Below are positions 1 to 8,990 of a stretch of DNA of 64,000 nt, in pieces. A program made the position numbers and the translations under genes. The notes beneath the pieces were generated by a model. It had not been told where the DNA came from. It did not search any database and saw only the letters and a program-made list of their open reading frames with translations. The stretch is from an uncultured Aquimarina sp. (lineage in GTDB: Bacteria; Bacteroidota; Bacteroidia; Flavobacteriales; Flavobacteriaceae). Numbering within the stretch: the first letter of the stretch is position 1; each line of letters begins with the position of its first letter. Where the stretch lies: the NCBI GenBank assembly GCA_947492105.1, contig CANLMN010000016.1:37536-101535 (forward strand). The letters are read 5' to 3'.

Positions 1-576
1 GAAAACCTGATATGCAGTGTCTTTGTTCCTGTCAGTAAGTTGGCATTACAGGATCAATTTTATTTGGCAAAGGCTGCTTCTTTGGCATTATGTGATGTTT
101 TAAAGGTGTTAAAATTACCTCAAATAGCTATTAAATGGCCAAACGACATTCTGTCAGAGAAAAAGAAAGTTTGCGGGATTTTGATTGAAAACTGTGTATC
201 TAATGGCAGTCTGGTAGGTGCAATAATTGGTATAGGGCTCAATGTGAATCAAATGAAATTTGTGAATTTGCCCAAAGCTGGATCATTAAAAGAAATTATG
301 GGACAACCTTATGAAATTTCTTCAATTTTGGAATCAGTTTTGCAGTATGTAACAAAACGATTCGCTGATTTTTCTGAAATTCATTTAGAAGAGTTAAAGA
401 TTGCCTATGAAGAATTATTATTCCGAAAGAATAAAGTAGCTACTTTTAGTAGTACAAATGGAGCATTGTTTACAGCAATTATTAAAAATGTAACTCAAAC
501 AGGTAAATTAAATCTTTTGTTGGAAGATGATAAGGTAGAAAGTTTTGAGTTGAAGCAATTAAAAATGCATTATTGA
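1..576 (+). CDS. birA: biotin--[acetyl-CoA-carboxylase] ligase (5' end outside window)
   Basis: Enzyme that makes biotinyl-AMP and transfers biotin to the carrier lysine of biotin-dependent carboxylases in the cytoplasm. The frame is open from base 1, so the gene starts upstream and the N-terminal part with the GRGRxG-type loop is missing. The visible part has the ligase hallmark KWPNDIL, then CGILIE and GIGLNVNQ, all from the catalytic core, and finishes with a small C-terminal beta domain. No N-terminal DNA-binding domain can be assessed. The stop codon overlaps the possible TTG start of coaE, suggesting co-transcription. An internal TTG at position 40 is not the real start because the protein family aligns well upstream of it. 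Confidence 0.9.
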   Translation, partial: ENLICSVFVPVSKLALQDQFYLAKAASLALCDVLKVLKLPQIAIKWPNDILSEKKKVCGILIENCVSNGSLVGAIIGIGLNVNQMKFVNLPKAGSLKEIMGQPYEISSILESVLQYVTKRFADFSEIHLEELKIAYEELLFRKNKVATFSSTNGALFTAIIKNVTQTGKLNLLLEDDKVESFELKQLKMHY

Positions 577-1178
577 TTTTGAAAATAGAAGGAATAAAAG
601 TTGTTGGATTGACTGGAGGCATTGGTAGTGGTAAATCTACAGTTGCTGCTGCGTTTAATAAACTTGGAGTAGGGGTTTATATTGCCGACACAGAAGCAAA
701 GAGGTTGATGAGAGAAGATGAAGAGCTAAAAAGCAGTATTATTCAGTTATTTGGTCAGAAAGCGTATTTGAAAGGAGAACTAAATCGTAAATGGATAAGT
801 TCACAAGTATTTTCGGATAAGGTGCTTTTAGAAAAGCTGAATGCTATAGTACATCCAAAGGTAGCCGAAGATTTTGCGTCTTGGAAAATTCGTCAGAAGG
901 GAGTTTATGTTATCAAAGAAGCTGCCATTTTGTTTGAAAATGGAGGGTATAAAGAGTGTGATTATACTATTTTGGTGGTTGCTCCAGAGGAAGAACGTAT
1001 TTTGAGAGTTGTAGAACGAGACAAGGTGTCACGTGAACAAGTGCTAAAAAGAATACAACATCAATGGGATGATAAAGAAAAGATACCATTAGCTGATTTT
1101 GTACTTACTAATACTAATCTTCAGGAGCTTCCGGATTCTGTGTCTACAATTCACAGAAAAATCATGAATGTCATATAA
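573..1178 (+). CDS. coaE: dephospho-CoA kinase
   Basis: Catalyses the last step of coenzyme A synthesis, phosphorylating the 3'-OH of the ribose of dephospho-CoA with ATP. The P-loop GGIGSGKST lies at about residues 15-23, followed by the DxxAKRLM-type segment (IADTEAKRLM) and the HP motif (AIVHPKV) typical of CoaE. Length (about 200 residues) is normal. There is no ATG before the P-loop: TTG codons at 573 and 579 and an ATA at 594 are the only plausible starts. The TTG at 573 overlaps the birA stop and would give translational coupling. The function is certain; the exact start is not. Confidence 0.92.
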   Translation: MILKIEGIKVVGLTGGIGSGKSTVAAAFNKLGVGVYIADTEAKRLMREDEELKSSIIQLFGQKAYLKGELNRKWISSQVFSDKVLLEKLNAIVHPKVAEDFASWKIRQKGVYVIKEAAILFENGGYKECDYTILVVAPEEERILRVVERDKVSREQVLKRIQHQWDDKEKIPLADFVLTNTNLQELPDSVSTIHRKIMNVI

Positions 1179-1255
1179 ATAATCGTGAAGGGTATTTATG
1201 TTAACTTTTGGTTAAACGAAAGTACCAGTAAATGTTAAAGTTTTATTTTTGAGCT

Positions 1256-2824
1256 ATGAATAAACGATTATTTATCCTCCTAATTATTCTAATGAGTCTC
1301 TCTTTGATTGGAATTATTTTTGTTCAAGGTTATTGGATAAATAATACAGTGAAGAATAATGAAGAGCAGTTTTCGTTTAATGCAAAACAAGTATTGATAT
1401 CTGTCGCAGAAAAGATACAGTACGAAGAATTTGAACGGTATTATTTTCCGTTTAGGGCGTTAATTGATAGTTTGAAAAAACCAGATGTGTCATCAATAGA
1501 ACAATTGATATTAATTGATCAGAATAAATCAATAGGAGAGACTTTTGTATATGCAAATGATATTCTAGAAGAGGATTTTAAATTGTCAGAAGCCTTTAGA
1601 AAACCTTATATAGATAGTTCAAAATCCGTAGGTAATAAAGAAAAGAATATTATTGATATCGCAAAAGATACTTCCAAGAAAGATATTGGTCTCAAGGCGG
1701 TATCACGATTAGAACGGATTGCAGGTTTGGGGAATTATGAGCAACAATTGTTTCAAAACACTATTCAGTACTATGCCAATCGGATACCAATCCATAAAAG
1801 GATTAACAAAAAAGAGGTAGAGCGATTCTTGGATCAGGAGTTACGAGATCGTAGTATTAAAATTGACTATCAATATGCTATTTATAGTAATTCATTGGCA
1901 ACAAGGGTGAGATCAGAAGATTTTAGTCTAGAGGCACCAACAACATATGGAGTTCCTGTTTTTGTAAATGATGATGCAACTAGTAATTATCAATTGTTTG
2001 TGAATTTTCCAGGAAAGAAAAGGTTTGTGTTATCCTCCATTATGTTGATGGCGGTGTTGTCGATAATTTTTACATTCATTATCGTCGTAGCTTATTCAAG
2101 TGCTTTATCTCAGTTAATGCAACAACGACAAATATCACAAATAAAAACAGATTTTATTAATAATATGACACATGAGCTCAAAACGCCAATTGCAACTATC
2201 AATTTGGCCTTAGACTCGATTAAAAACCCCAAAATATCTGGTGATAGCGAAAAAGTGAAACGCTATTTGAGAATGATTAGAGAAGAAAATAAACGAATGC
2301 ATGCACAAGTAGAAAATGTGCTAAGGATATCGCAGTTAGAAAAAAATGAACTAAATATCCAAAAAGATCGTTTAAAATTACATGATATCATAGAAGAAGC
2401 TGTAACACATGTATCTTTGATGATTGAAGATAGAAAAGGATATCTCAAAATGCATTTAGGTGCATTGAAGAGTTCTATATTGGCAAACGATTCACATTTT
2501 ATCAATGTAATTGTGAATATTTTGGACAATGCAATTAAATATTCTGAAGGTGAACCAAAAATTGATATTTATACAGAAAACGTGAAAAATAGTATCGTAT
2601 TAAAAGTGAGAGATCAAGGAATCGGTATGAGTAAAGTTTCTCAAAAAAAAATATTTGAGAAGTTTTTTAGAGAACATACTGGAGACCTCCATAATGTCAA
2701 AGGACATGGGTTAGGTCTTACTTATGTAAAGAGAATTGTAGATGACCATCATGGTCAAATATGGGTAGAAAGCGAAAAAGGAGTAGGCACAACATTTATT
2801 TTAAAATTACCGTTAATATCATAA
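1256..2824 (+). CDS. two-component sensor histidine kinase (RprX-like)
   Basis: Membrane sensor kinase for the response regulator that follows 5 bases downstream. Transmembrane segments at about residues 5-27 and 257-281 enclose a periplasmic domain of about 230 residues with no family I recognise. HisKA has the phospho-accepting His306 in MTHELKTP. The HATPase domain shows N425 (N box), DQGIG at 453-457 (G1) and GHGLGL at 483-488 (G2). The periplasmic-domain size and the pairing resemble RprX/RprY of Bacteroides, a family-level resemblance only. The ligand cannot be read from the sequence. Confidence 0.93.
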   Translation: MNKRLFILLIILMSLSLIGIIFVQGYWINNTVKNNEEQFSFNAKQVLISVAEKIQYEEFERYYFPFRALIDSLKKPDVSSIEQLILIDQNKSIGETFVYANDILEEDFKLSEAFRKPYIDSSKSVGNKEKNIIDIAKDTSKKDIGLKAVSRLERIAGLGNYEQQLFQNTIQYYANRIPIHKRINKKEVERFLDQELRDRSIKIDYQYAIYSNSLATRVRSEDFSLEAPTTYGVPVFVNDDATSNYQLFVNFPGKKRFVLSSIMLMAVLSIIFTFIIVVAYSSALSQLMQQRQISQIKTDFINNMTHELKTPIATINLALDSIKNPKISGDSEKVKRYLRMIREENKRMHAQVENVLRISQLEKNELNIQKDRLKLHDIIEEAVTHVSLMIEDRKGYLKMHLGALKSSILANDSHFINVIVNILDNAIKYSEGEPKIDIYTENVKNSIVLKVRDQGIGMSKVSQKKIFEKFFREHTGDLHNVKGHGLGLTYVKRIVDDHHGQIWVESEKGVGTTFILKLPLIS

Positions 2825-2829
2825 AAAAT

Positions 2830-3537
2830 ATGGAAGTAGAGAACAAAAAAATATTATTAGTCGAAGATGATCCAAACTTTGGAACAGTGCTTAAGGATTA
2901 TCTTTCCATGAATGATTATGATGTTACTCATGCCAAAAATGGTATGGAAGGCTTCGAAAAATTCAAAAAAGACGATTATGATCTCTGTATTCTTGATGTA
3001 ATGATGCCGTATAAAGATGGATTTACATTAGCCAAAGAGATTCGGGAAAAAAGTGCTGATGTACCAATCATTTTTTTGACAGCTAAGGCTATGAAAGAAG
3101 ATGTTTTGAAAGGTTATAAAGTGGGAGCAGATGATTATTTAAATAAACCATTTGATAGCGAAGTATTGCTGATGAAAATTCATGCCATCATGCAAAGAAA
3201 AAATAATGATTCTGTAATAGATAGTAAACAATATGAATTTGCTATAGGAGGTTTTCATTTGAACTCTAAATTACGTTTCCTCACATTCAAGGACGAAGAA
3301 GCGATTAAGCTGTCTCCAAAAGAGAATGAGTTGTTACGATTGCTAGCTTTGCATCTTAATGATTTAATGCCTAGAGAACTTGCTTTGACAAAAATATGGA
3401 GGGATGATAATTATTTTACTTCACGTAGTATGGATGTATACATTGCAAAATTACGGAAGTATTTGAAAAAAGATAAAACGGTAGAGATTCTTAATATCCA
3501 CGGAGAAGGTTTTCGTTTGGTTGTGGGGAATTCTTAA
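2830..3537 (+). CDS. OmpR-family response regulator (RprY-like)
   Basis: DNA-binding partner of the preceding kinase. The receiver domain has the acidic pair in VEDD (residues 11-14), phospho-acceptor Asp56 in ILDVMMP, Thr84 and Lys106 (NKPF). The C-terminal winged helix (about 140-230) has the usual Trans_reg_C end, ILNIHGEGFRL. The ATG at 2830 is preferred to an in-frame ATG at 2761 that lies inside the kinase gene, because the receiver domain begins right after 2830 and family members are about 230 residues. The segment LTAKAMKEDVLKGYKVGADD resembles RprY-type regulators. Confidence 0.93.
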   Translation: MEVENKKILLVEDDPNFGTVLKDYLSMNDYDVTHAKNGMEGFEKFKKDDYDLCILDVMMPYKDGFTLAKEIREKSADVPIIFLTAKAMKEDVLKGYKVGADDYLNKPFDSEVLLMKIHAIMQRKNNDSVIDSKQYEFAIGGFHLNSKLRFLTFKDEEAIKLSPKENELLRLLALHLNDLMPRELALTKIWRDDNYFTSRSMDVYIAKLRKYLKKDKTVEILNIHGEGFRLVVGNS

Positions 3538-3565
3538 AATACAACTAGGATTAATGATGTTATAG

Positions 3566-3602
3566 AAACTGCTAGAAAAGTTTATTTTTTAGCAGTTTTT
3601 TT
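3566..3602. terminator. bidirectional terminator between response regulator and miaA
   Basis: Arms 3566-3579 and 3585-3598 form a 14-bp stem (one G-T pair) around a 5-base loop, with A-rich and T-rich flanks on both sides. The miaA stop codon (3582-3584) lies inside the loop region, so the two convergent genes share it. Confidence 0.75.
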
Positions 3603-4496
3603 ATGGATAGATTCCAAAATATTTTCCAAGGTATCGTTATAATCTACCCATAGTATGTCAGCATCTTTTCTAAACCAAGTTAGTTGTCTTTTGGCAAATC
3701 TACGGGTGTTTTTTTTGATTTCCGAAATAGCAAAATCTAGCTCCCATTCACGATCAAAATACCTGAACAATTCCTTATAACCAACTGTGTTCAAAGCATT
3801 GTAGTTCCGAAATTCAAATACATTTTTGGCCTCGTCAAGTAGTCCTTCTTTTATCATGAGATCTACTCGCTCATTAATACGATCGTATATTATTGGTCGC
3901 TCGGCATTGATTCCAATTTTTATTGTAGAGAATGGGCGTTTTTTCTTTTTTTGCGTTCGGAAAGAGGAGAAGGATTGACCACTACTTAAAGACACCTCTA
4001 AAGCCCGCATTACACGTTGAGTGTTTTGTAAGTCTACAGTTTTGTAATATACTGGATCTAGTTGTAGTAATTGTTCTTGTAATGCTTTGATTCCTTCATT
4101 TTCTAACATGTTTCGAACTTGCGTTTTTGCCTTTTCAGATACTTTAGGAAAAGTGTCTAATCCCTCGGTCACAGCATCGACATAAAGACCAGAACCACCA
4201 ACCATAATGACTGTGTCATGTTTCTGGAATAATTTTTCTAGTTTTTGTAGTGCTTCTTTTTCAAAATCCCCCACGCTATAAGGATCTTTGATACTGATAT
4301 GTTGGATAAAATGATGTGGTGCTACTGCCAATTCATCTTTAGAAGGGACAGCGGTTCCGATGGTCATTTCTTTAAAAAATTGGCGACTATCTGCAGAAAT
4401 TATTTCTGTAGTAAAATGACTCGCTAGTTGTAGGCTTAATGTTGTTTTACCAATGGCTGTAGGGCCAACTATCGTAATTAGGGTTTTATTTTTCAT
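3582..4496 (-). CDS. miaA: tRNA dimethylallyltransferase
   Basis: Transfers a dimethylallyl group to N6 of A37 in tRNAs that read UNN codons. The P-loop GPTAIGKT is at residues 11-18, followed by SADSRQFFKEMTIGTA, the signature substrate-binding stretch, and later NTQRVMRALEV and RQLTWFRKD near the C-terminus. The ATG at 4496 is chosen over an upstream ATG at 4565 because it starts just before the P-loop and gives 304 residues, the family norm. It overlaps the end of the upstream channel gene by 11 bases, so translation is probably coupled. Confidence 0.95.
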   Translation of the reverse strand: MKNKTLITIVGPTAIGKTTLSLQLASHFTTEIISADSRQFFKEMTIGTAVPSKDELAVAPHHFIQHISIKDPYSVGDFEKEALQKLEKLFQKHDTVIMVGGSGLYVDAVTEGLDTFPKVSEKAKTQVRNMLENEGIKALQEQLLQLDPVYYKTVDLQNTQRVMRALEVSLSSGQSFSSFRTQKKKKRPFSTIKIGINAERPIIYDRINERVDLMIKEGLLDEAKNVFEFRNYNALNTVGYKELFRYFDREWELDFAISEIKKNTRRFAKRQLTWFRKDADILWVDYNDTLENILESIHKKTAKK

Positions 4497-5322
4497 GGAG
4501 ATGGTATCCGCATTGATGACAAAACTTTGCGGCATCGCTATGCTTAGATTCATTGCAATTGGCACAAGATTGTGTGTTAATAGGTGTTTTGGGCTTAGAG
4601 GTATTGCTATATTCTGCAGTTACAATTCCAGTAGGGACAGCAATGATTCCGTATCCCATAACCATAATAAAAGTAGCAATTAATTGCCCAAATGGAGTTA
4701 TAGGTGCGATATCTCCAAATCCAACAGTAGTGAGGGTGACAATACACCAATATACGCTGACAGGGATACTTGTAAAACCACTTTCGGCTCCTTCTACAAG
4801 ATACATTAGAGTTCCCATAATGAAAGAAAGAATAATGACAGCAAACAAAAAAACTGCTATTTTGGCACGACTAGCCTTCAAAGCGCTACTTAAACCTCTG
4901 GCTTCTCCAAGATACCGCGTAACCTTAAGGATACGGAACACCCGTAAAAGGCGTAGTGCACGTACGGCCACCAAAGCGTGATAACCCGTTAGAAAAAAGG
5001 ATAAATATTTGGGTACTGTAGAGAGTAGATCTATGATCCCATAGAAACTAAAAATATACCTGCTTGGTTTGTTAATAGTTATAATCCGTAGAAAATATTC
5101 AATACTAAAAAGAATAGTAATAGCCCATTCTGCTTGATCAAAAAAGTTGTGGTATTTATTATCAAGAGATTCAACACTTTCTAGCATTACGAGGATAACG
5201 CTAAAAAGAATAAGAATAAGTAATATAACATCAAATAGTTTTCCTTCAGGAGTATCTGCTTCATAAATTATTTCATGAAGTTTGCGTTTCCATTTGGGGC
5301 TTACTGTTGTAGTTGTACTCAA
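4486..5322 (-). CDS. voltage-gated potassium channel with C-terminal zinc ribbon
   Basis: Inner-membrane channel of the six-transmembrane Kv type. Helices S1-S4 cover about residues 29-135. S4 carries the regularly spaced arginines RALRLLRVFRILKVTR at 121-136. The pore loop holds the K+ filter TTVGFGD at 198-204, followed by S6. After S6 a short linker leads to CxxC (253/256) and CxxC (268/271), a zinc-ribbon-like tail that most bacterial Kv channels lack. It lies upstream of and overlaps miaA. I see no functional reason for the pairing with miaA. Confidence 0.9.
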   Translation of the reverse strand: MSTTTTVSPKWKRKLHEIIYEADTPEGKLFDVILLILILFSVILVMLESVESLDNKYHNFFDQAEWAITILFSIEYFLRIITINKPSRYIFSFYGIIDLLSTVPKYLSFFLTGYHALVAVRALRLLRVFRILKVTRYLGEARGLSSALKASRAKIAVFLFAVIILSFIMGTLMYLVEGAESGFTSIPVSVYWCIVTLTTVGFGDIAPITPFGQLIATFIMVMGYGIIAVPTGIVTAEYSNTSKPKTPINTQSCANCNESKHSDAAKFCHQCGYHLHEK

Positions 5323-5516
5323 AAGTGTTTCTTTTTCTAAAAGTAAAAATAGTTAAACTTTTTTTTATAGGAACTAATGTGATTCTTTATCAAACAAAAT
5401 TATAGTGCTCAAAAAGGTTTTGTGTCGATGCATATAATTATGTAATATATTGATACTGTGTTATAATTTATTTTATTTATGACAAGTGTTGTTTGTTCAC
5501 AGATTGGTTAGAAGAT

Positions 5517-6890
5517 TTATGTATTTGTATCGATTTCTATGATCTTTAAACGTTTGTTTTTACGTAAATAATTTTGAATAATATGTTTTGCATCTCTATT
5601 GTGTGACATTGGAGTGATAATAGTTCGTAGGATTTCGATATGTTGTATTTGATGATTCAGGTTAAAAAAACCAAAACCTTTAAACTGTCCTTCTTCGATG
5701 AGTACCACACTGTTTTCGTCAATATTGCGTCCACGATCGATAATAGCTATATTTTGATTTTCAAAAGTATATCGGTCAATGAGCTCTTGGACTCTTGCAT
5801 TATAAGTTTCTGGTTCTTCTTCTTGAATGCACGCACCATGACATTTTTTGATGGTGTAATTAAAACAATTACCATTTCCAGTATGCTCTCCAGTGAGTTT
5901 TTGACAAAGATCATATTTGTCCATAATTCTATTGACAAAATGTTTGCCCTGCTGAATGTTAGAAAAAGTAGTAATTGCTTTTTTTCTACCATCAGCTTTT
6001 CCAATTTTTAAGACAAAATATCCATTTTTGTCAACGGTTTGATATAATGCTTGACTAAAAATTGTTTTTCGTAGTGCTCTATTATATCTGGGTTTATTGA
6101 TTTTTATTTCTTCATTTTCTTTCAATAAAGCTAGGAGTTCACTTCCTGTATTTTCATAAGTGACACGTACAACTTCTTTTTGTAATTGTTTTGATTTTCG
6201 GTTGTCGTTGGTAAAATGCTGCGTTAATCTTTTTTTTATGTTCTTGCTTTTACCAATATAAATGATTTTACCATTTTCTTTGTGCATGTAATAAACTCCT
6301 GTAACAGAAGGAGTATCTTCAATGATTCTTAGGAGTTTAGAGTCTACATGGCGTTTAGGTTCACTCTTGACAGTTTCTGAGATAATGGTTTTTTTCAGAT
6401 CCTTTGATAATAGTAATTTGAATAGTTTGAGAGTGGCTTGCGCATCACCATCTGCTCGATGTCTTCCAGAAAGAGGAATACCTAAACTACGGACTAATTT
6501 TCCTAAACTATATGATTTTTGATCAGGAATTAAGGCTTGCGATAATGTTACAGTGCAAAGTGTTTTACGATCAAAATCAAAACCTAGTCTAGAAAATTCG
6601 GTTCTGAGAATACGATAATCAAACAATGCATTGTGCGCTACAATAATGCTATTCGAGGTAATTTCTACGATACGCTTGGCAATCTCATAAAATTTGGGAG
6701 CGTTGCGTAACATATCATTGTTGATACCTGTAAGATTGACTACAAATGGTTGTATAGGACGTTCTGGATTTACAAGACTAATAAACTGGTCAACGATTTC
6801 ATGTCCATCAAATCGATAGATGGCTATTTCTGTAATACCTTCTTCGTTGTATTTACCTCCTGTAGTTTCTATGTCTATTATTGTGTACAA
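5517..6890 (-). CDS. DEDDh exonuclease fused to a GIY-YIG endonuclease domain
   Basis: Two nuclease domains in one chain. Residues 1-165 are a DnaQ/epsilon-type 3'-5' exonuclease with D6 and E8 in IIDIETTG, D91 in HNALFDYR, and H144 and D149 in HRADGDA. From about 196 to 275 lies a UvrC/Cho-like GIY-YIG domain, with GVYYMH and YIGKSKNIKKRL. The C-terminal 180 residues include a Cys-containing segment like that of UvrC/Cho relatives. The fusion is known in several phyla under exonuclease/GIY-YIG annotations. A role in nucleotide-excision-type repair is inferred. yggS ends 18 bases upstream, on the same strand. Confidence 0.88.
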   Translation of the reverse strand: MYTIIDIETTGGKYNEEGITEIAIYRFDGHEIVDQFISLVNPERPIQPFVVNLTGINNDMLRNAPKFYEIAKRIVEITSNSIIVAHNALFDYRILRTEFSRLGFDFDRKTLCTVTLSQALIPDQKSYSLGKLVRSLGIPLSGRHRADGDAQATLKLFKLLLSKDLKKTIISETVKSEPKRHVDSKLLRIIEDTPSVTGVYYMHKENGKIIYIGKSKNIKKRLTQHFTNDNRKSKQLQKEVVRVTYENTGSELLALLKENEEIKINKPRYNRALRKTIFSQALYQTVDKNGYFVLKIGKADGRKKAITTFSNIQQGKHFVNRIMDKYDLCQKLTGEHTGNGNCFNYTIKKCHGACIQEEEPETYNARVQELIDRYTFENQNIAIIDRGRNIDENSVVLIEEGQFKGFGFFNLNHQIQHIEILRTIITPMSHNRDAKHIIQNYLRKNKRLKIIEIDTNT

Positions 6891-6908
6891 ATACTTTTTC
6901 TATATTAT

Positions 6909-7571
6909 TTAATTATAATTTCTAGCTCCAAAGATGGCACTACCAATCCGTACCATTGTACTACCACAATCAATGGCAATGGGATAATCACCACTCATTC
7001 CCATAGAGAGTACTGTCAACGCAGGGTAGAGACTTTGTAGATCGTCAAAAGTGTTTTTTAACAACTGGAATTCTTGTCGAATTTGTGTAGTGTTTTCTGT
7101 AAAAGTAGCCATTCCCATTAAGCCGTTGATGTGTATGTTTTGCATGTTTTTGACTTCGGGATGTGCTAATATTTGTGTGGTTTCTATTACAGATAAGCCA
7201 AATTTTTGATCTTCGGAAGCTATTTTTACCTGAAGTAAACAGTTGATAACACGATGGTGTTTTTGAGCCTGTTTATTGATTTCTTTCAGTAGTTTGAGGC
7301 TGTCAACTGCATGAATTGTATTTACATACGGAGCCATGTATTTTACCTTGTTAGTTTGTACATGTCCAATCATATGCCATTGAATATCCTTAGGTAATTC
7401 TTCCCATTTTGTTGTCATTTCTTGGATTTTGTTTTCTCCAAAAATACGTTGACCAGCATCATAAGCTTGTTGCAAATTATCCATAGGTTTAGTTTTGGAT
7501 ACGGCTACTAAACTTACATGATTAGGAAGTTCTTTTTTTACTGTTAAAAGTTGTGTTTTAATAAAACTCAT
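6909..7571 (-). CDS. yggS: YggS-family PLP-binding homeostasis protein
   Basis: Cytoplasmic single-domain PLP-binding protein of the alanine racemase-like barrel fold, used to buffer pyridoxal phosphate and affecting amino acid balance. The PLP lysine is K26 in LVAVSKTKP. Family motifs GENKIQE, WHMIGHVQTNK and LSMGMSGDYPIAI are all present. At 220 residues it is full length. It appears to head an operon with the exonuclease/GIY-YIG gene. A -7-like TACCTTTG lies at 7585-7578 on the minus strand, only a few bases before the start, which would leave an extremely short leader. Confidence 0.93.
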   Translation of the reverse strand: MSFIKTQLLTVKKELPNHVSLVAVSKTKPMDNLQQAYDAGQRIFGENKIQEMTTKWEELPKDIQWHMIGHVQTNKVKYMAPYVNTIHAVDSLKLLKEINKQAQKHHRVINCLLQVKIASEDQKFGLSVIETTQILAHPEVKNMQNIHINGLMGMATFTENTTQIRQEFQLLKNTFDDLQSLYPALTVLSMGMSGDYPIAIDCGSTMVRIGSAIFGARNYN

Positions 7572-7680
7572 AGTTTACAAAGGTATTCTAAATCTAATTC
7601 TTATGCCAATGCTTTTTTTGTGAGGAGCATATCAGTAAAAAATTTCAACAAATGAGCACAGTCCTAAAATAGTATTACAC

Positions 7681-7688
7681 TACTTTTG
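7681..7688 (+). promoter_or_regulatory. possible -7 promoter element for the MscS gene
   Basis: TACTTTTG matches the Bacteroidota -7 consensus TANNTTTG and sits 36 bases before the start codon. No convincing TTG is seen at the -33 position, so this rests on one element. Confidence 0.35.
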
Positions 7689-7724
7689 TGGTATAAAATT
7701 TATGTAAAAAATAGTTTATAATTT

Positions 7725-8567
7725 ATGGGGAATATTGAATTTACAAAAGAATATTTGGACAAGGCAGTTGCATTGTTTTGGGACTTTTTGCCAGCATTAG
7801 TGAGTGCAGTTTTATTGCTTGTGTTTGGGTCATGGGTTATACGTTTTTTGACCAAAATGTTGCGCAAATTTTTTGAACAGAAGGATTATGACCTTACTTT
7901 AGAAAAGTTTGTGTTGGATTTAGTGAATTGGGGTCTGAAAATCATCTTATTTGTATTAATTATTACGCAATTAGGAGTTAAGAGTTCTTCGCTAATAGCT
8001 GCGGTTGGCGCTGCTGGATTGGCTATTGGTCTGGCATTACAAGGGGCTTTGGCAAACTTTGCTGGAGGTGTACTTATTTTACTTTTTCGACCATTTCGAG
8101 TAGGCGATTTTATTTCTGCTCAAGGTGCAGATGGAACAGTAAAGGAAATTTCTATTTTTAATACAGTACTTACCACTTTTGGAAATCAACAAGTGATAAT
8201 ACCAAATGGGAAATTATCCAATGATAGAATCACAAATTTTACTGTAGAAGGTACAAGGAGGGATAATATAAAAATTGGAATATCATATGATAGCGATATC
8301 AAAAAAGCCAAAAATTTATTATTGACGCTTATAAACTCGCAAGAGAATGTTCTACAAGAAGAGGGGAAGACTCCTAGTATTTTTGTAGATGAGCTAGGGG
8401 ATAGTGCTGTCGTATTGTCCTTGAGGTACTGGGCGCTTAATGAGCATTTTTGGGATATCCATTTTTATGTTTTAGAAGAAGCAAAAACAGTTTTTGAAAG
8501 TAATAATATCTCCATACCATTTCCACAGCAAGATATACATGTTATTTCAAAAAATAGTGAGAACTAA
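7725..8567 (+). CDS. small-conductance mechanosensitive channel, MscS family
   Basis: Inner-membrane channel that opens under membrane tension to release solutes after osmotic downshock. Three transmembrane helices are visible at about residues 17-39, 62-84 and 90-115. The third contains the glycine/alanine-packed pore helix with AAVGAAGLAIGLALQGALAN and then LLFRPFRVGDFI, followed by the MscS beta domain (VIIPNGKLSNDRITNF). At 280 residues it has the compact MscS size. It is monocistronic, with a terminator about 200 bases downstream. Confidence 0.93.
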   Translation: MGNIEFTKEYLDKAVALFWDFLPALVSAVLLLVFGSWVIRFLTKMLRKFFEQKDYDLTLEKFVLDLVNWGLKIILFVLIITQLGVKSSSLIAAVGAAGLAIGLALQGALANFAGGVLILLFRPFRVGDFISAQGADGTVKEISIFNTVLTTFGNQQVIIPNGKLSNDRITNFTVEGTRRDNIKIGISYDSDIKKAKNLLLTLINSQENVLQEEGKTPSIFVDELGDSAVVLSLRYWALNEHFWDIHFYVLEEAKTVFESNNISIPFPQQDIHVISKNSEN

Positions 8568-8764
8568 TATAAGCTAGTTGTGTATTGAGATATTGGTGAT
8601 TCTAGTTATTTTTTGATCTAAAAGTATCGAGGTTATTTTGCATAGTATTGCGTTATGGATGATATGATGATATAAGGAGGATATTTACATAGAAAGAGAA
8701 TAAGTTGATGGATGATAGTATTCAGCGAACTCGATAGACAATATTCGTTTTAATTTATTGGAAC
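8568..8764. other. intergenic, nothing recognised
   Basis: AT-rich spacer before the terminator. It contains an isolated Shine-Dalgarno-like AAGGAGG near 8675 but no reading frame follows it. Confidence 0.5.
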
Positions 8765-8804
8765 AAAAAAAAGCCTAGCAACTTAAATGTTAGGCTTTTT
8801 TGCT
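8765..8804. terminator. bidirectional intrinsic terminator
   Basis: A 9-bp stem AGCCTAGCA / TGTTAGGCT with loop ACTTAAA is flanked by an A-tract on the left and a T-tract on the right. It can serve the MscS gene on plus and the 674-residue gene on minus. Nothing else is seen from here to 8990. Confidence 0.8.
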
Positions 8805-8990
8805 TATTTGTGTAATCACTAAACGTGGTAGTTGATGATAATGCCATTAAAAAAAATAATTATAGGCCACTAAATAGCTTTTTTTTCTATTATTCTTGAA
8901 CTAATAAAAGTATTCTAAGTTATTTTGTACTACAATTAGATTTTTAAAATGGAAGTGGCTTAAATTAATAAAACGATCTCACTTGCGATA

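Noticed and set aside
1244-1251. TATTTTTG before the histidine kinase gene as a promoter -7 element
   Set aside because: It ends 4 bases before the start codon and no TTG lies at a suitable distance, so it would initiate inside the coding sequence.
7578-7585. TACCTTTG as the yggS promoter
   Set aside because: It fits the -7 consensus but lies 6 bases from the start codon, with the nearest TTG 21 bases away, so it was not listed as a feature.
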